From: Longimicrobiales bacterium
GTDB lineage: Bacteria; Gemmatimonadota; Gemmatimonadetes; Longimicrobiales; Gaopeijiaceae
Length of the DNA stretch: 64,000 nucleotides
Direction: 5' to 3'
Assembly: GCA_951813395.1 (NCBI GenBank)
Contig: OX638356.1
Coordinates: 661,340-725,339 of the forward strand
In this document: positions 29,395 to 38,982 of the stretch, piece by piece
How the letters are laid out: each line of letters opens with the position of its first letter
How positions within the stretch are numbered: position 1 is the stretch's first letter
The notes under the pieces: model-generated
What the model was told of the DNA's origin: nothing
Seen by the model: only the letters and a program-made list of their open reading frames with translations
Databases searched by the model: none
Program-made: the position numbers and the translations under genes

Positions 29395-29967
29395 TCAGCC
29401 CCCGTCCGAGTCGACCGCCGCGCCGATCGCACGGGCGTACCAGTCGAGCGTCTCGATGAAGCCCGCGAAGGACTTCTCGTAGTGCGGCTCCACGGGGTTG
29501 CCGTCTTCGCCAAAGCTGCGTGACACCTTCGAGACATGCATCCCGGCCACCGGCAACGCCTTGAGGCGCAGGAAGAGGAGTTGCAGGTGGTTGTGCACCT
29601 GGACACCGCCGAACCCCCCCGCCGACACGGTCACGATGCCGACCGGCTTGCGGAACCACTCGCCATAGATGTAGTCAAGCGCGTTCTTGAGCACGCCGGG
29701 GATGGAGCCGTTGTATTCGGGGCTGACGACCACCATCGCGTCGGCGGCCTTCACCGCCTCCGAGAAGCGCAACAGCCCCGGCGGCGGGTCGTCCCGCATG
29801 TGCAGGCGCTCCTCCATGATCGGCAGGTCGAGGCTGCGCAGATCCAGCAGCGGAGCATCGGCGCCCGCCTGCTCGAGCCGGTGGCCGGCGAAACGGGCGA
29901 CCCTGATGGACTGGCGTGCGCGGCGCACCGAGCCGAGGAGAACCGGTATGCGGAGCGGGCGGTTCAC
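29395..29967 (-). CDS. NADPH-dependent FMN reductase family protein
   Basis: This 190-aa flavodoxin-like reductase shows LLGSVRRARQS for FMN phosphate binding and VVVSPEYNGSIPGVLKNALDY, the hallmark of the SsuE/ArsH/chromate-reductase group. It reduces FMN or quinones with NAD(P)H. The GTG at 29967 has GGGAG six bases upstream and overlaps the ligase stop (GTGA), so it is translationally coupled to the CoA ligase. It could supply reduced flavin to, or protect, the aromatic pathway encoded divergently (inference). Confidence 0.88.
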   Translation of the reverse strand: MNRPLRIPVLLGSVRRARQSIRVARFAGHRLEQAGADAPLLDLRSLDLPIMEERLHMRDDPPPGLLRFSEAVKAADAMVVVSPEYNGSIPGVLKNALDYIYGEWFRKPVGIVTVSAGGFGGVQVHNHLQLLFLRLKALPVAGMHVSKVSRSFGEDGNPVEPHYEKSFAGFIETLDWYARAIGAAVDSDGG

Positions 29968-31577
29968 GGCGAACTCCCGGACGCACGGGGCGCGGTCCGC
30001 GACTCGGGGTCCCGGTTCGACACGCGCGGCTCCCGCTTCAGCGCCCCGCGGTCGACCTTGCCCAGATGGGTGCGGGGCAGGTCGGAAAGGATGTGGATCG
30101 CGCGAGGGCGCTTGTGGGACTCCAGCCGGGTGGCGACGTGCGCGCCAAGGTCGGCTTCGTGCGCGGGTGCCGGGCCGGCCGCCGCATTCCCCCCGTCCTC
30201 GCGGGCGGCGAGCACCACGAACGCCTCCGGAACCGTCAGCCCGGCTTCCGTCTCGATCCCCACCACCGCCGCCTCCCTTACGTGCCGGTGTTGCAGCAGG
30301 CACTCCTCGGCCTCCTGGGGCGAGAACCACTTCCCCGAGACCTTGAGCAAGTCGTCGTCGCGTCCCTGGTAGCTGAAATACCCGTCCCGGTCGCGCGTCA
30401 TCATGTCGCCCGAAATGTACCACTCCCCGGCAAAGGCGTGACGGGTCGCTTCCGGGTGTTGCCAGTAGCCGTGGGCCAGGGATCCGCCCCGCACCCGCAT
30501 CCGGCCGATCTCGCCGGGCTCCACCTCGTTGCCGTCGTCGCCGCAGAGCACGACCTCGAAGCCGGGAACCGCCGTGCCGAGCGTCCCGGGACGGACCCGG
30601 CCGGGCCGGTTCGAGATGAAGACGTGCCACATCTCGGCCGTGCCGAGGCCGTCGAGGAGCTCGACGCCGAAGGTATCGTCCCAGCGGCGGTGCATGGTGG
30701 CGGGCAGGGGTTCTCCGGCCGAGGTGGAAAGCCGCAGACAGCTCAGGTCCCGTGCGTCCGCGTCCGGGTGCGCGACCATTCGGTTCACCATGGTGGGGAC
30801 GTTGACGAGGATCGTGGGGCGGTGGCGGGCGATCTGCGCGAAGAGTTCTGCGGCGGTGCAACGCTCCGGAAAGAGCACCGCCGAGGCTCCCGCGGCGAGG
30901 GGGAAGAAGAGGTTGGAGCCGGTGGCGTACCCGAAGTAGAGCTTGGGCACCGAGAGGGTGATGTCGTCGGGCGTGTAGCGGAGCACGCACTTCGCGTAGC
31001 ATTCGGTAGTGTTGGCGAACGACGCGTGGCTCTGAATCACACCCTTGGGGCGCCCCGTCGTGCCGCCGGAGAACAGCCAGATCGCAGGGTCGTCAAAATG
31101 TGAAGCAAAGTTGACATAATGTAAACTGGAGTTGTCAACAAGGGCGTCGTCGTCGGGCGTACCGAGGACGATAAGGCGGGGTGGACCGGGCGAGCCCTGC
31201 GCCGCCTTCAGGAAGGTGCGCGCATGATCCGCGTGTATCACGGCCGCCGCGGCGCGGGTGTACGCGTACAGTTCGCGGATACGCGACGCGCCCAGGTAGC
31301 AGTTCACCATGACTCCGACCGCACCCATCTTCAGCGCGCCGAAGAGAGCGGCCGGGAAGTCCGGCACGTCCGGCAGACCCACCAGGACTCGTTCCTCGGG
31401 TCGCACACCCGCCGCTTCGAGGGCGTTGGCGAACCGGTTGGCGCGGGCTTGCAGCGCCGCATAGGTGACCGTGCCGTCCCGCGTCCGCAGCGCGATGCGC
31501 TCTCCGAGCCCCTCGCGAACCCGGTCGTCCAGGAAATAGTCGGCGATGTTGAATGCGTCGGGCGGGTCGAAGGGCAT
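29964..31577 (-). CDS. Aryl-CoA ligase, likely 2-aminobenzoate-CoA ligase
   Basis: This 537-aa member of the adenylate-forming superfamily has the AMP motif SGGTTGRPKG near residue 168, the gate motif LLDGLGTAEMW, and the hinge GYFSYQGRDDDLLKVSGKWFSP. The catalytic lysine lies near the C-terminus (LGKVDRGALKR). The N-terminus NIADYFLDDRVREGLGERIAL is typical of the benzoate-CoA ligase group. It lies 61 bases from a divergent operon containing tryptophan dioxygenase, kynureninase and a 2-aminobenzoyl-CoA-type monooxygenase. I therefore infer that anthranilate is the acid activated. A low-GC patch lies inside the gene at about 31095-31140. Confidence 0.85.
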   Translation of the reverse strand: MPFDPPDAFNIADYFLDDRVREGLGERIALRTRDGTVTYAALQARANRFANALEAAGVRPEERVLVGLPDVPDFPAALFGALKMGAVGVMVNCYLGASRIRELYAYTRAAAAVIHADHARTFLKAAQGSPGPPRLIVLGTPDDDALVDNSSLHYVNFASHFDDPAIWLFSGGTTGRPKGVIQSHASFANTTECYAKCVLRYTPDDITLSVPKLYFGYATGSNLFFPLAAGASAVLFPERCTAAELFAQIARHRPTILVNVPTMVNRMVAHPDADARDLSCLRLSTSAGEPLPATMHRRWDDTFGVELLDGLGTAEMWHVFISNRPGRVRPGTLGTAVPGFEVVLCGDDGNEVEPGEIGRMRVRGGSLAHGYWQHPEATRHAFAGEWYISGDMMTRDRDGYFSYQGRDDDLLKVSGKWFSPQEAEECLLQHRHVREAAVVGIETEAGLTVPEAFVVLAAREDGGNAAAGPAPAHEADLGAHVATRLESHKRPRAIHILSDLPRTHLGKVDRGALKREPRVSNRDPESRTAPRASGSSP

Positions 31578-31638
31578 CGAGCGGGCGCTTTGGGCAGGAG
31601 GGTGGCGATTATGTTTAGAAACGAAGGAGGGATCGTCA

Positions 31639-32495
31639 ATGGAGAACCACCATTGGGGCAATGCCACGTGGACCGGGATCAGGCGTCTTGGTCTTGGGCC
31701 CGGCGGTGCGGGCGAGAGCGCCCACACCCCACACGGCTCCCGAGTCGTCGCCCTGCTTCCGGTCGGCGCGGTCGAGGCGCACGGCCCCCACCTACCGCTG
31801 ACCACCGACGTCATCATCGCGACCGCCGCCACCGGCGCCGCGCTGCCCGGTCTGCGGCGACTGGGCCTCCATCCCGTCGTTCTGCCTCCCTTCCCGTACA
31901 CGGCCGCCCCCTTCGCCGCCGGCTTCCCGGGAACGATCTCGGTGCGGCCGGCCACCTTCACCGCGCTGCTGGCCGACGTTGCGGCCTCCCTGGAGCAGCA
32001 GGGGGCGGCCGCGCTGGTCGTGGTCAACGCGCACCTGGATCCTGCGCACCTGGCCGCGATCCGGAGCGTGGTGCGTGACAGCGCGGCCGCGGTCGCCGCG
32101 GCGCCATTGCGGCCCCGGGACGATGCCCCCGTGCGGGACGCGGCTTTCGCCCCCCGCCGACCCATGCCGGTCATCCACCCGGATCTCACCGAACGGCGTT
32201 GGGCCTCGCGCCTCACCGCCGAGTTCAGGAGCGGCGCGTGTCACGCGGGATGCTACGAAACCTCGGTGGTCATGGCCGCGGCCCCCGAGCTGGTGCGGGA
32301 CGCGGCGCGGCGCGAGCTGGCCGCGAACCCGGCGTCCCTCTCGGCCGCGATCCGTGACGGCGCGGCCACCTTCGAGGAAGCGGGGGTGGAGGAGGCGTAT
32401 TGCGGGGACCCCGCCGCCGCGACCCGCGAAGAGGGCGAGAGGACCGTTGCGGTACTGGGCGGGATCGTCGTGGACTCGGTGGCCGGGGCCTTCTC

Positions 32496-32499
<4 letters not shown>
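31639..32499 (+). CDS. Creatininase-family amidohydrolase, candidate N-formylkynurenine deformylase
   Basis: This 286-aa protein has the creatininase signature LLPVGAVEAHGPHLPLTTD near residues 37-55 and a second metal site in NAHLDP (where the family usually has NGHGGN). The distal glutamate is in HAGCYETSVVM. The family are binuclear-metal amidohydrolases, and one characterised branch (archaeal ArfB) removes formyl groups. The gene heads an operon encoding tryptophan dioxygenase and kynureninase that lacks a cyclase-type KynB, so deformylation of N-formylkynurenine is my inferred role. The ATG at 31639 follows GAAGGAGGG. The 61-base gap to the ligase should hold divergent promoters. Confidence 0.8.
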
Positions 32500-33250
<751 letters not shown>

Positions 33251-33254
<4 letters not shown>

Positions 33255-33712
33255 CCTTCGAGATCGTGAACCCGGCGGCGCTGGGGCGCCCCCGCGGCTG
33301 GAACAACGGGATGCTCGCGCCGGCGGGGGGCAGGGTGCTCTTCGTTGCAGGGCAGATCGGGGTGGGGGGCGAAGGGGAGGGGGGCGAACGCGGGGGAGCC
33401 GCGCCGCCGGACCCAGGGGCCGCCGGCAGCGCGCTGGCAGCGCAGTTCGGATCCGCGCTCGCCAACGTGATGGGGGTGGTGGAGGCGGCGGGGGGAGAGG
33501 TCTCCGATGTGGGCCGTCTCACCATCTACGTGACCGACATGGATGCCTATCGCGGGTCGCTGCCCGAGATCGGGGCCGCGTACAGGGCGGTGTTCGGGAA
33601 GCACTTCCCGGCCATGGCGCTGGTGGCGGTGACCGGGCTGGTGGATCCGTGCGCGGTGGTGGAGGTCGAGGCCACGGCGGTGATCCCCCCGCGACGGGAT
33701 GGTGCCACGTGA
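33251..33712 (+). CDS. RidA-family enamine/imine deaminase
   Basis: This 153-aa RidA (YjgF/UK114) protein forms trimers that hydrolyse reactive enamines or imines. Visible are the FVAGQIG strand, a conserved region around VGRLTIYVTDM, and the C-terminal VEVEATAVIP. An unusual Gly/Glu/Pro-rich loop of about 25 residues interrupts the domain after residue 37. The ATG at 33251 overlaps the SDR stop (ATGA). In this operon it could remove the ring amino group once 2-aminobenzoyl-CoA has been dearomatised to an enamine (inference from chemistry and context). Confidence 0.85.
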
Positions 33713-33806
33713 CCGGGAAGGTAGCCGCCAGCGAGGCGACGGCCATCCGGCAGGCGCCGCCGGGCGCCCATCCAGCCATGGACCCGCCCGCCCCGAAGGA
33801 GAAGCC

Positions 33807-34628
33807 ATGACCGACCTCAAATCCCCTCTCCTGGATACCCCGCGCTCGTTTCTGCTGGACTGGGACGGGGAGACGAGCGTCGCGCGGATCACGCTCAACC
33901 GGCCGGAGCGTCTGAATGCGCTGACCTTCGAGGTCTACGACGAGGTGCGGAACACGTTTCGGGCGCTGGATACCGAGCCGGAGGTGCGCGCGGTCGTGAT
34001 TACCGGCGCGGGCAGGGGATTCTGCACCGGCGGGGACGTCGAGGACATCATCGGCCCGCTGTTCGAGCGGGACTTCGAGGGGCTGCTGGAGTTTACGCGC
34101 ATGACGTGCGACCTGATTCTGGCGATGCGGCAGTGCCGTCAGCCGGTGATCGGGGCGCTGAACGGGACGGTTGCGGGCGCGGGGGCGGTGATTGCGACCG
34201 CGTGCGATGTGCGGATCGCGGCGGAGTCGGCCCGGATCGCGTATCTGTTCACGCGGGTCGGGCTTTCGGGCGCGGACATGGGCGCGGCGTGGCTGCTTCC
34301 GCGGATCATCGGCTTCGGTCGCGCCAGCGAGCTGCTCATGACCGGCCGGTTCGCCGATGCGGCGGAGGCGCACCGGATCGGGCTCTACAACCGGGTGGTG
34401 CCGGACGGTGAGGCGCTCGCGGCGGCGACGGCGTTCGCGGAGAAGCTGGCGCGGGGTCCGTCCTTTGCGCTTCAGATGACCAAGGAGGCGCTCAACCGGG
34501 AGGCGCACATGGAGCTCGAGAAGGCGCTCGAGGCCGAGGCGCGGGTGCAGGCGACCTGCATGCTCAACCCCAACTTCCGCGAGGCGTACGATGCGTTCGT
34601 GGAAAAGCGGAAGCCGCGTTTTGTTTGA
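33807..34628 (+). CDS. Enoyl-CoA hydratase/isomerase (crotonase) family protein
   Basis: This 273-aa crotonase-fold enzyme shows the oxyanion-hole regions GRGFCTGGDVEDI and NGTVAGAGAVIATACD, and an RPERLNALTFE N-terminal motif. The usual second catalytic glutamate position is altered (GLSGADMGAAWLLPR), which is seen in specialised members, including ring-cleaving hydrolases. It probably hydrates or opens the alicyclic CoA intermediate. The ATG at 33807 has GAAGGAG upstream. A 94-base gap separates it from ridA, the longest inside the operon. Confidence 0.9.
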   Translation: MTDLKSPLLDTPRSFLLDWDGETSVARITLNRPERLNALTFEVYDEVRNTFRALDTEPEVRAVVITGAGRGFCTGGDVEDIIGPLFERDFEGLLEFTRMTCDLILAMRQCRQPVIGALNGTVAGAGAVIATACDVRIAAESARIAYLFTRVGLSGADMGAAWLLPRIIGFGRASELLMTGRFADAAEAHRIGLYNRVVPDGEALAAATAFAEKLARGPSFALQMTKEALNREAHMELEKALEAEARVQATCMLNPNFREAYDAFVEKRKPRFV

Positions 34629-35778
34629 CGGCGGCGGGTTGTCGCTGGACCCGGTGGCGGCGTTCATCGAGGCGTCGCACCGGGAGTACCGGGAGCGGGT
34701 CCTGGCGTTCTGCGAAGAGGAGATCGGGGAGGGGCGCGATCCGGACACCGATGCGGCGGCTCGGGCGCGCGCGCGAGAGCTGGTGGGACGGATGGGGCAG
34801 GCGGGGCTCTTTCGTCCCATTGCCGAGGGGGATGTGCGGGGCTGTCTGGTGGCGCGCGAGGTGCTGGCGTGGTGGTCGCCGCTCGCGGACGCGGTCTTTG
34901 CGCTGCAGGGGCTCAGCGCGACACCGGGGCTGATCCGGGACGAGGATCCCGGTGGATGGGCGGAGCGCGCCGTGGCGGGCGAAGCAATGGGCGCATTCGC
35001 CATGACCGAGTGGGAGGCGGGGTCCGATGTCGGGTCCATGACCACCGTTGCGGTGCCGGACGGGTCCGGGTTCAGGCTGAACGGTGGGAAGGCCTTCATT
35101 TCCAATGCGGGCATCGCGGATTTCTACGTCGTCTTCGCTTCGACCGACCCGGGTGCGGGAACCTGGGGGCTCTCGTGCTTCGTCGTGCCGGCGGACGCGG
35201 ATGGGTTCGAGTTCACGGGATCGCTGGTCATGAGCGCTCCGCATCCGCTTGGCGAGGTGAAGTTCAACGACTGCGTCGTTCCGGGTGCTGCTCTTCTGGG
35301 CGATGTGGGGGGTGGGTTCAAGATCGGAATGGCGACGCTCGACCGGTTGCGCCCCACGGTGGCTGCGGCGGCCTGCGGCATGGCCGGAAGGGCGCTCTGG
35401 GAGGCCGTGGAGCACGCGCGCGGACGGGAACAGTTCGGAAAGCGCCTGGCCTCGTTCCAGTTGATCCAGGAGAAGCTGTCCTCTTCGGCGATCGAGCTGA
35501 CCGCCGGGCGCCTGCTGGCCTACCGGGCCGGGTGGGAGAAGGACCGGGGGGCGGAGCGGATCACGATGGAGGCGGCCATGGCGAAGGCGTTCTCGACCGA
35601 GGCCGCGCAGCGGATCGTGGATCGGGCGGTACAGGTGCTGGGGGGGCGGGGAGTCCTTGCGGGCCATCCGGTCGACCACCTGTACCGGAGCGTGAGGGCG
35701 CTGCGGATCTACGAGGGGACGACGGAGATCCAGCACCTGATCGTCGGCGGCGGGCTCGTGCGGGGGGATGCGGGGTGA
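34621..35778 (+). CDS. Acyl-CoA dehydrogenase
   Basis: This 385-aa FAD enzyme has the family blocks FAMTEWEAGSDVGSM (FAD/substrate loop), a middle beta domain, and RGREQFGKRLASFQ. The catalytic base is in IYEGTTEIQ near the C-terminus. It should desaturate the acyl-CoA made after aromatic-ring reduction. I set the start at TTG 34621, which has CGGAAG seven bases upstream and overlaps the hydratase stop by 8 bases; a second TTG at 34639 is possible. The gene overlaps the next by GTGA. Confidence 0.88.
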   Translation: MFDGGGLSLDPVAAFIEASHREYRERVLAFCEEEIGEGRDPDTDAAARARARELVGRMGQAGLFRPIAEGDVRGCLVAREVLAWWSPLADAVFALQGLSATPGLIRDEDPGGWAERAVAGEAMGAFAMTEWEAGSDVGSMTTVAVPDGSGFRLNGGKAFISNAGIADFYVVFASTDPGAGTWGLSCFVVPADADGFEFTGSLVMSAPHPLGEVKFNDCVVPGAALLGDVGGGFKIGMATLDRLRPTVAAAACGMAGRALWEAVEHARGREQFGKRLASFQLIQEKLSSSAIELTAGRLLAYRAGWEKDRGAERITMEAAMAKAFSTEAAQRIVDRAVQVLGGRGVLAGHPVDHLYRSVRALRIYEGTTEIQHLIVGGGLVRGDAG

Positions 35779-38198
35779 AGGTCAATGTGGTCGGCGGCGG
35801 CCCGGGCGGGCTTTTTGCCGCGCTGCTGCTCAAGAAGGCCGACCCCGCGCGGCAGGTCGACTTGTTCGAGCGCAACCGTCCGGATGACACGTTCGGTTTT
35901 GGCGTGGTCTTCTCCGATGCGACGCTGGAGGAGGTGGCCAGGGCGGATCCGGCGACGTTTCGCGCCATCGAGGAGCGCTTCTACCACTGGGACGACATCC
36001 ACATTCACTACCAGGGCGAACTCCTGGAGTCGACCGGGCACGGGTTCGCGGGACTGTCGCGGCGCGCGCTCCTGCTGTTGCTGCAGCGGCGCTGTCGGGA
36101 GATGGGGGTGGGGCTGCACTTCGAGACCGAGATCGGCGATCCGTCTGTCGGAGAGACTGCACGCGCGGTCCTGGCCTCGCGCTTTCTCGACGCCGACCTG
36201 GTCATCGGAGCGGACGGGCTCAACAGCGTGGTGCGGGAGCGGTTTGCGGAGACGTTCGAGCCGGCGGTCGACCTGCGTCCCAACCGCTTTGTCTGGTTGG
36301 GCACGACGCGGCCGTTCCCCGCGTTCACCTTCTACTTCCGCGAGGATGAGCACGGGCTGTGGCGCGTGCACGCCTACCAGTACGATGCCTCCGGCAAGGC
36401 GACCTTCATCGTCGAGGCCACCGGGAGCACATGGCGCCGGGCCGGCATGGACACGGCCGGCGAGCAGGACACGGTACGCTTCCTGTCGGCGCTCTTCGCG
36501 GAGGAACTCGACGGGCACCCGCTGATCTGCAACCGTTCGGTCTGGCGACGGTTTCCCACGATTGTGAACGCGCGCTGGTCGGCGGGGAATGTCGTCCTGA
36601 TCGGGGATGCTGCCCATACGGCGCACTTTTCGGTGGGGTCGGGGACCCGGCTGGCCATGCTGGACGCCATTGCGCTGGCAGGGGCGTTGGATGGGGCCGG
36701 TCGCGGGGAGAATGGGCAATCCCTCGCCGATGCCCTCGTCGCCTACGAAGAGGAGCGCCGTCGGCCGGTGGAGTCGCTGCAGCGCGCGGCCCATGCGAGT
36801 CTGCAATGGTTCGAGGACACCGAGCGCTACTTCCGTCTCGATCCCGTGCAGTTCGGCTTCTCGCTCCTGACCAGGAGCCTGCGGATCTCGCACGAGAACC
36901 TGCGGGAGCGGGACCCGGCGTTCGTGGACCGGGTGGACCGATGGGTGGCACGGCAGGCGGAAGAGCAATCCGGTGTGACCATTGCGGAGAACGAGGCGAC
37001 GCTGGGGATCGATCGCGGGGCCGGAGTGGAGGAGAACCCCCCCCGCACCGGCGCACGCCTCGACGCCGGTGTGCCTCCGCCCCCGCTGTTCACCCCTTTT
37101 CGCCTGCGGGAACTGGTGCTGGCCAACCGGGTGGGGGTTTCGGCGATGTGCCAGTACTCGGCCGCAGACGGTACGGTCGACGACTGGCACCTGGTCAACC
37201 TCGGATCGCGCGCGATCGGCGGCGCGGGGCTGGTGATGGCGGAAATGACCGCGATCGGGCGGGACGGCCGCATCTCGCCCGGGTGCGCCGGCATCTACGA
37301 CGAGGGTCATGTGGCGGCATGGCGGCGCCTGACCGGGTTTGTGAAACGCTTCACAAGCGCGCGCGTCGGCATCCAGCTTGGCCACGCGGGACGCAAGGCA
37401 TCGACGCGGCTGGACTGGGAGGGCCCCAACGAGCCCTTGCCGGAGGGCGGCTGGCCCACCGTGTCGGCGTCGCCGATCGGGTACTTCGAGCACAGCCCGG
37501 TGCCGGCTGAACTCGACGAAGCGGGGATGGACGCGCTGGTTGGCGACTTCGAGCGCGCCACGGCATTGGCGGTCCAGGCCGGCTTCGACATCGTCGAGAT
37601 CCACATGGCGCACGGGTATCTCCTGGCGAGTTTCCTCTCGCCACTGACCAACCAGCGGACGGACCGCTACGGTGGCTCGCTCGGGAACCGCCTGCGATTC
37701 CCATTGCGAGTGGTCGGCGCGGTGCGCTCGCAGTGGCCGGACGAACGCCCGCTCTCGGTGAGGCTGTCCGCGGTGGACTGGTGGCCTGGCGGCAACGAGC
37801 CCGGGGATGCGGTGGAGATCGCGCGTGCGCTGAAGGCTTGGGGCTGCGATGTGGTCGACGTTTCCGCCGGACAGACGGTACCCTACCAGCAGCCCAGGTA
37901 CGGGCGGCAGTTCCAGACGCCGTTTGCCGACCGGATCCGGCACGAGGTCGGGATCGCGACGATGGCGGTCGGCAACATCTCTTCGTTCGAGGACGTCAAC
38001 GGGATCATCGCGGCGGGGAGGGCGGACCTCTGCCTCATGGCGCGCGCCCACCTCTGGGATCCATACTGGACGAGGCACGCCGCGTATGCGCTGGGGTATC
38101 CGCTACGGTGGCCCCCGCAATACGAAACACTGGACAACTACACGCCGCGGTTCGGTTCGGCCGCCGGCGCATACGGACCGGACACCGGAGATGAGTGA
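35775..38198 (+). CDS. 2-aminobenzoyl-CoA monooxygenase/reductase-type fusion (FAD monooxygenase + OYE domain)
   Basis: This 807-aa two-domain flavoenzyme begins with an FAD monooxygenase domain (about 1-400): VNVVGGGPGG at residues 3-12 and the FAD motif VVLIGDAAHTAHFSVGSG. From about residue 437 follows an old-yellow-enzyme reductase domain (LFTPFRLRELVLANRVGVSAM, HAGRKAS, AVDWWPGG). The same architecture is annotated as salicylyl-CoA 5-hydroxylase/oxidoreductase or as 2-aminobenzoyl-CoA monooxygenase/reductase. Kynureninase and tryptophan dioxygenase next door favour the latter, which hydroxylates and dearomatises 2-aminobenzoyl-CoA. The GTG start at 35775 overlaps the ACAD stop. Confidence 0.88.
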   Translation: MKVNVVGGGPGGLFAALLLKKADPARQVDLFERNRPDDTFGFGVVFSDATLEEVARADPATFRAIEERFYHWDDIHIHYQGELLESTGHGFAGLSRRALLLLLQRRCREMGVGLHFETEIGDPSVGETARAVLASRFLDADLVIGADGLNSVVRERFAETFEPAVDLRPNRFVWLGTTRPFPAFTFYFREDEHGLWRVHAYQYDASGKATFIVEATGSTWRRAGMDTAGEQDTVRFLSALFAEELDGHPLICNRSVWRRFPTIVNARWSAGNVVLIGDAAHTAHFSVGSGTRLAMLDAIALAGALDGAGRGENGQSLADALVAYEEERRRPVESLQRAAHASLQWFEDTERYFRLDPVQFGFSLLTRSLRISHENLRERDPAFVDRVDRWVARQAEEQSGVTIAENEATLGIDRGAGVEENPPRTGARLDAGVPPPPLFTPFRLRELVLANRVGVSAMCQYSAADGTVDDWHLVNLGSRAIGGAGLVMAEMTAIGRDGRISPGCAGIYDEGHVAAWRRLTGFVKRFTSARVGIQLGHAGRKASTRLDWEGPNEPLPEGGWPTVSASPIGYFEHSPVPAELDEAGMDALVGDFERATALAVQAGFDIVEIHMAHGYLLASFLSPLTNQRTDRYGGSLGNRLRFPLRVVGAVRSQWPDERPLSVRLSAVDWWPGGNEPGDAVEIARALKAWGCDVVDVSAGQTVPYQQPRYGRQFQTPFADRIRHEVGIATMAVGNISSFEDVNGIIAAGRADLCLMARAHLWDPYWTRHAAYALGYPLRWPPQYETLDNYTPRFGSAAGAYGPDTGDE

Positions 38199-38982
38199 CC
38201 GCGAGGAATCGATGAACTACCAGCGTTTCGCGATGCTACCCGAACTGCTGTCCCTGCAACGGCCGCTGTCGGACCCGCCGGAGCACGACGAGATGCTCTT
38301 CATCATCGTTCACCAGGTCCACGAGTTGTGGTTCAAGGCGGCGCTGCATGAACTCGACCACGCCAGCGACCTTCTCGTTGGCGGCGATGAGGCCCGGGTG
38401 GCCGCGACCCTCAAGCGCGTGCGTTCGATCATGAAGGTGCTGGTGGGCCAACTGGACATCCTGGAGACGATGACACCGGTCGAGTTCGAGTCCTTCCGCG
38501 ACCGCCTCGACACGGCCAGCGGCTTCCAGTCGGCCCAGTTCCGCGAGCTGGAGTTCGCGCTGGGAATCAAGCGCGCATCGGTCCTCAAGGCGTTTCCCGA
38601 CCCCGACGAACAGCGGCGCCTGAGGCGTAGACTGGAGGAGCCATCGCTCTGGGACGCCTTTCTGCGGTTCATGGTCGGCAGAGGGTACGAGGTCCCGGAT
38701 CGTGCGCTGGCTCGCGATCTGACCGAACCCGTAGCGCCCGACCCCGAGTTGCAGGGAATGCTGGTCGATGCCTACCGCTCGGATCCGGGGCTGATCAACC
38801 TGTGCGAACGGCTGGTGGACCTGGACGAGGGGTTCCAGGAGTGGCGCTACAGGCACATCAAGATGGTGGAGCGCACGATCGGCAACAAACCGGGGACGGG
38901 CGACAGCGCCGGGGTGGCCTACCTGGTGACCACGATGAACGCCGCGTTTCCGGATCTGTGGGAGATGAGGTCGGCGCTTTGA
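38191..38982 (+). CDS. kynA: Tryptophan 2,3-dioxygenase
   Basis: This 263-aa all-helical haem enzyme has the highly conserved HQVHELWFK at residues 41-49, the FESFRDRLDTASGFQSAQFRELE block and the haem-ligand region WRYRHIKMVERTIG, then GTGDSAGVAYL. It opens the indole ring of tryptophan to N-formylkynurenine, the first step of the pathway encoded here. The start at 38191 overlaps the upstream gene by 8 bases; an internal ATG at 38212, after GAGGAA, is an equally plausible start. It is coupled to kynureninase by a TTGA overlap. Confidence 0.95.
   Translation: MSDREESMNYQRFAMLPELLSLQRPLSDPPEHDEMLFIIVHQVHELWFKAALHELDHASDLLVGGDEARVAATLKRVRSIMKVLVGQLDILETMTPVEFESFRDRLDTASGFQSAQFRELEFALGIKRASVLKAFPDPDEQRRLRRRLEEPSLWDAFLRFMVGRGYEVPDRALARDLTEPVAPDPELQGMLVDAYRSDPGLINLCERLVDLDEGFQEWRYRHIKMVERTIGNKPGTGDSAGVAYLVTTMNAAFPDLWEMRSAL

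Noticed and set aside
35709-38078. 789-codon minus-strand frame opposite the monooxygenase/OYE fusion
   Set aside because: It is antisense to a gene with complete FAD and OYE motifs, and the translation has no domain pattern.
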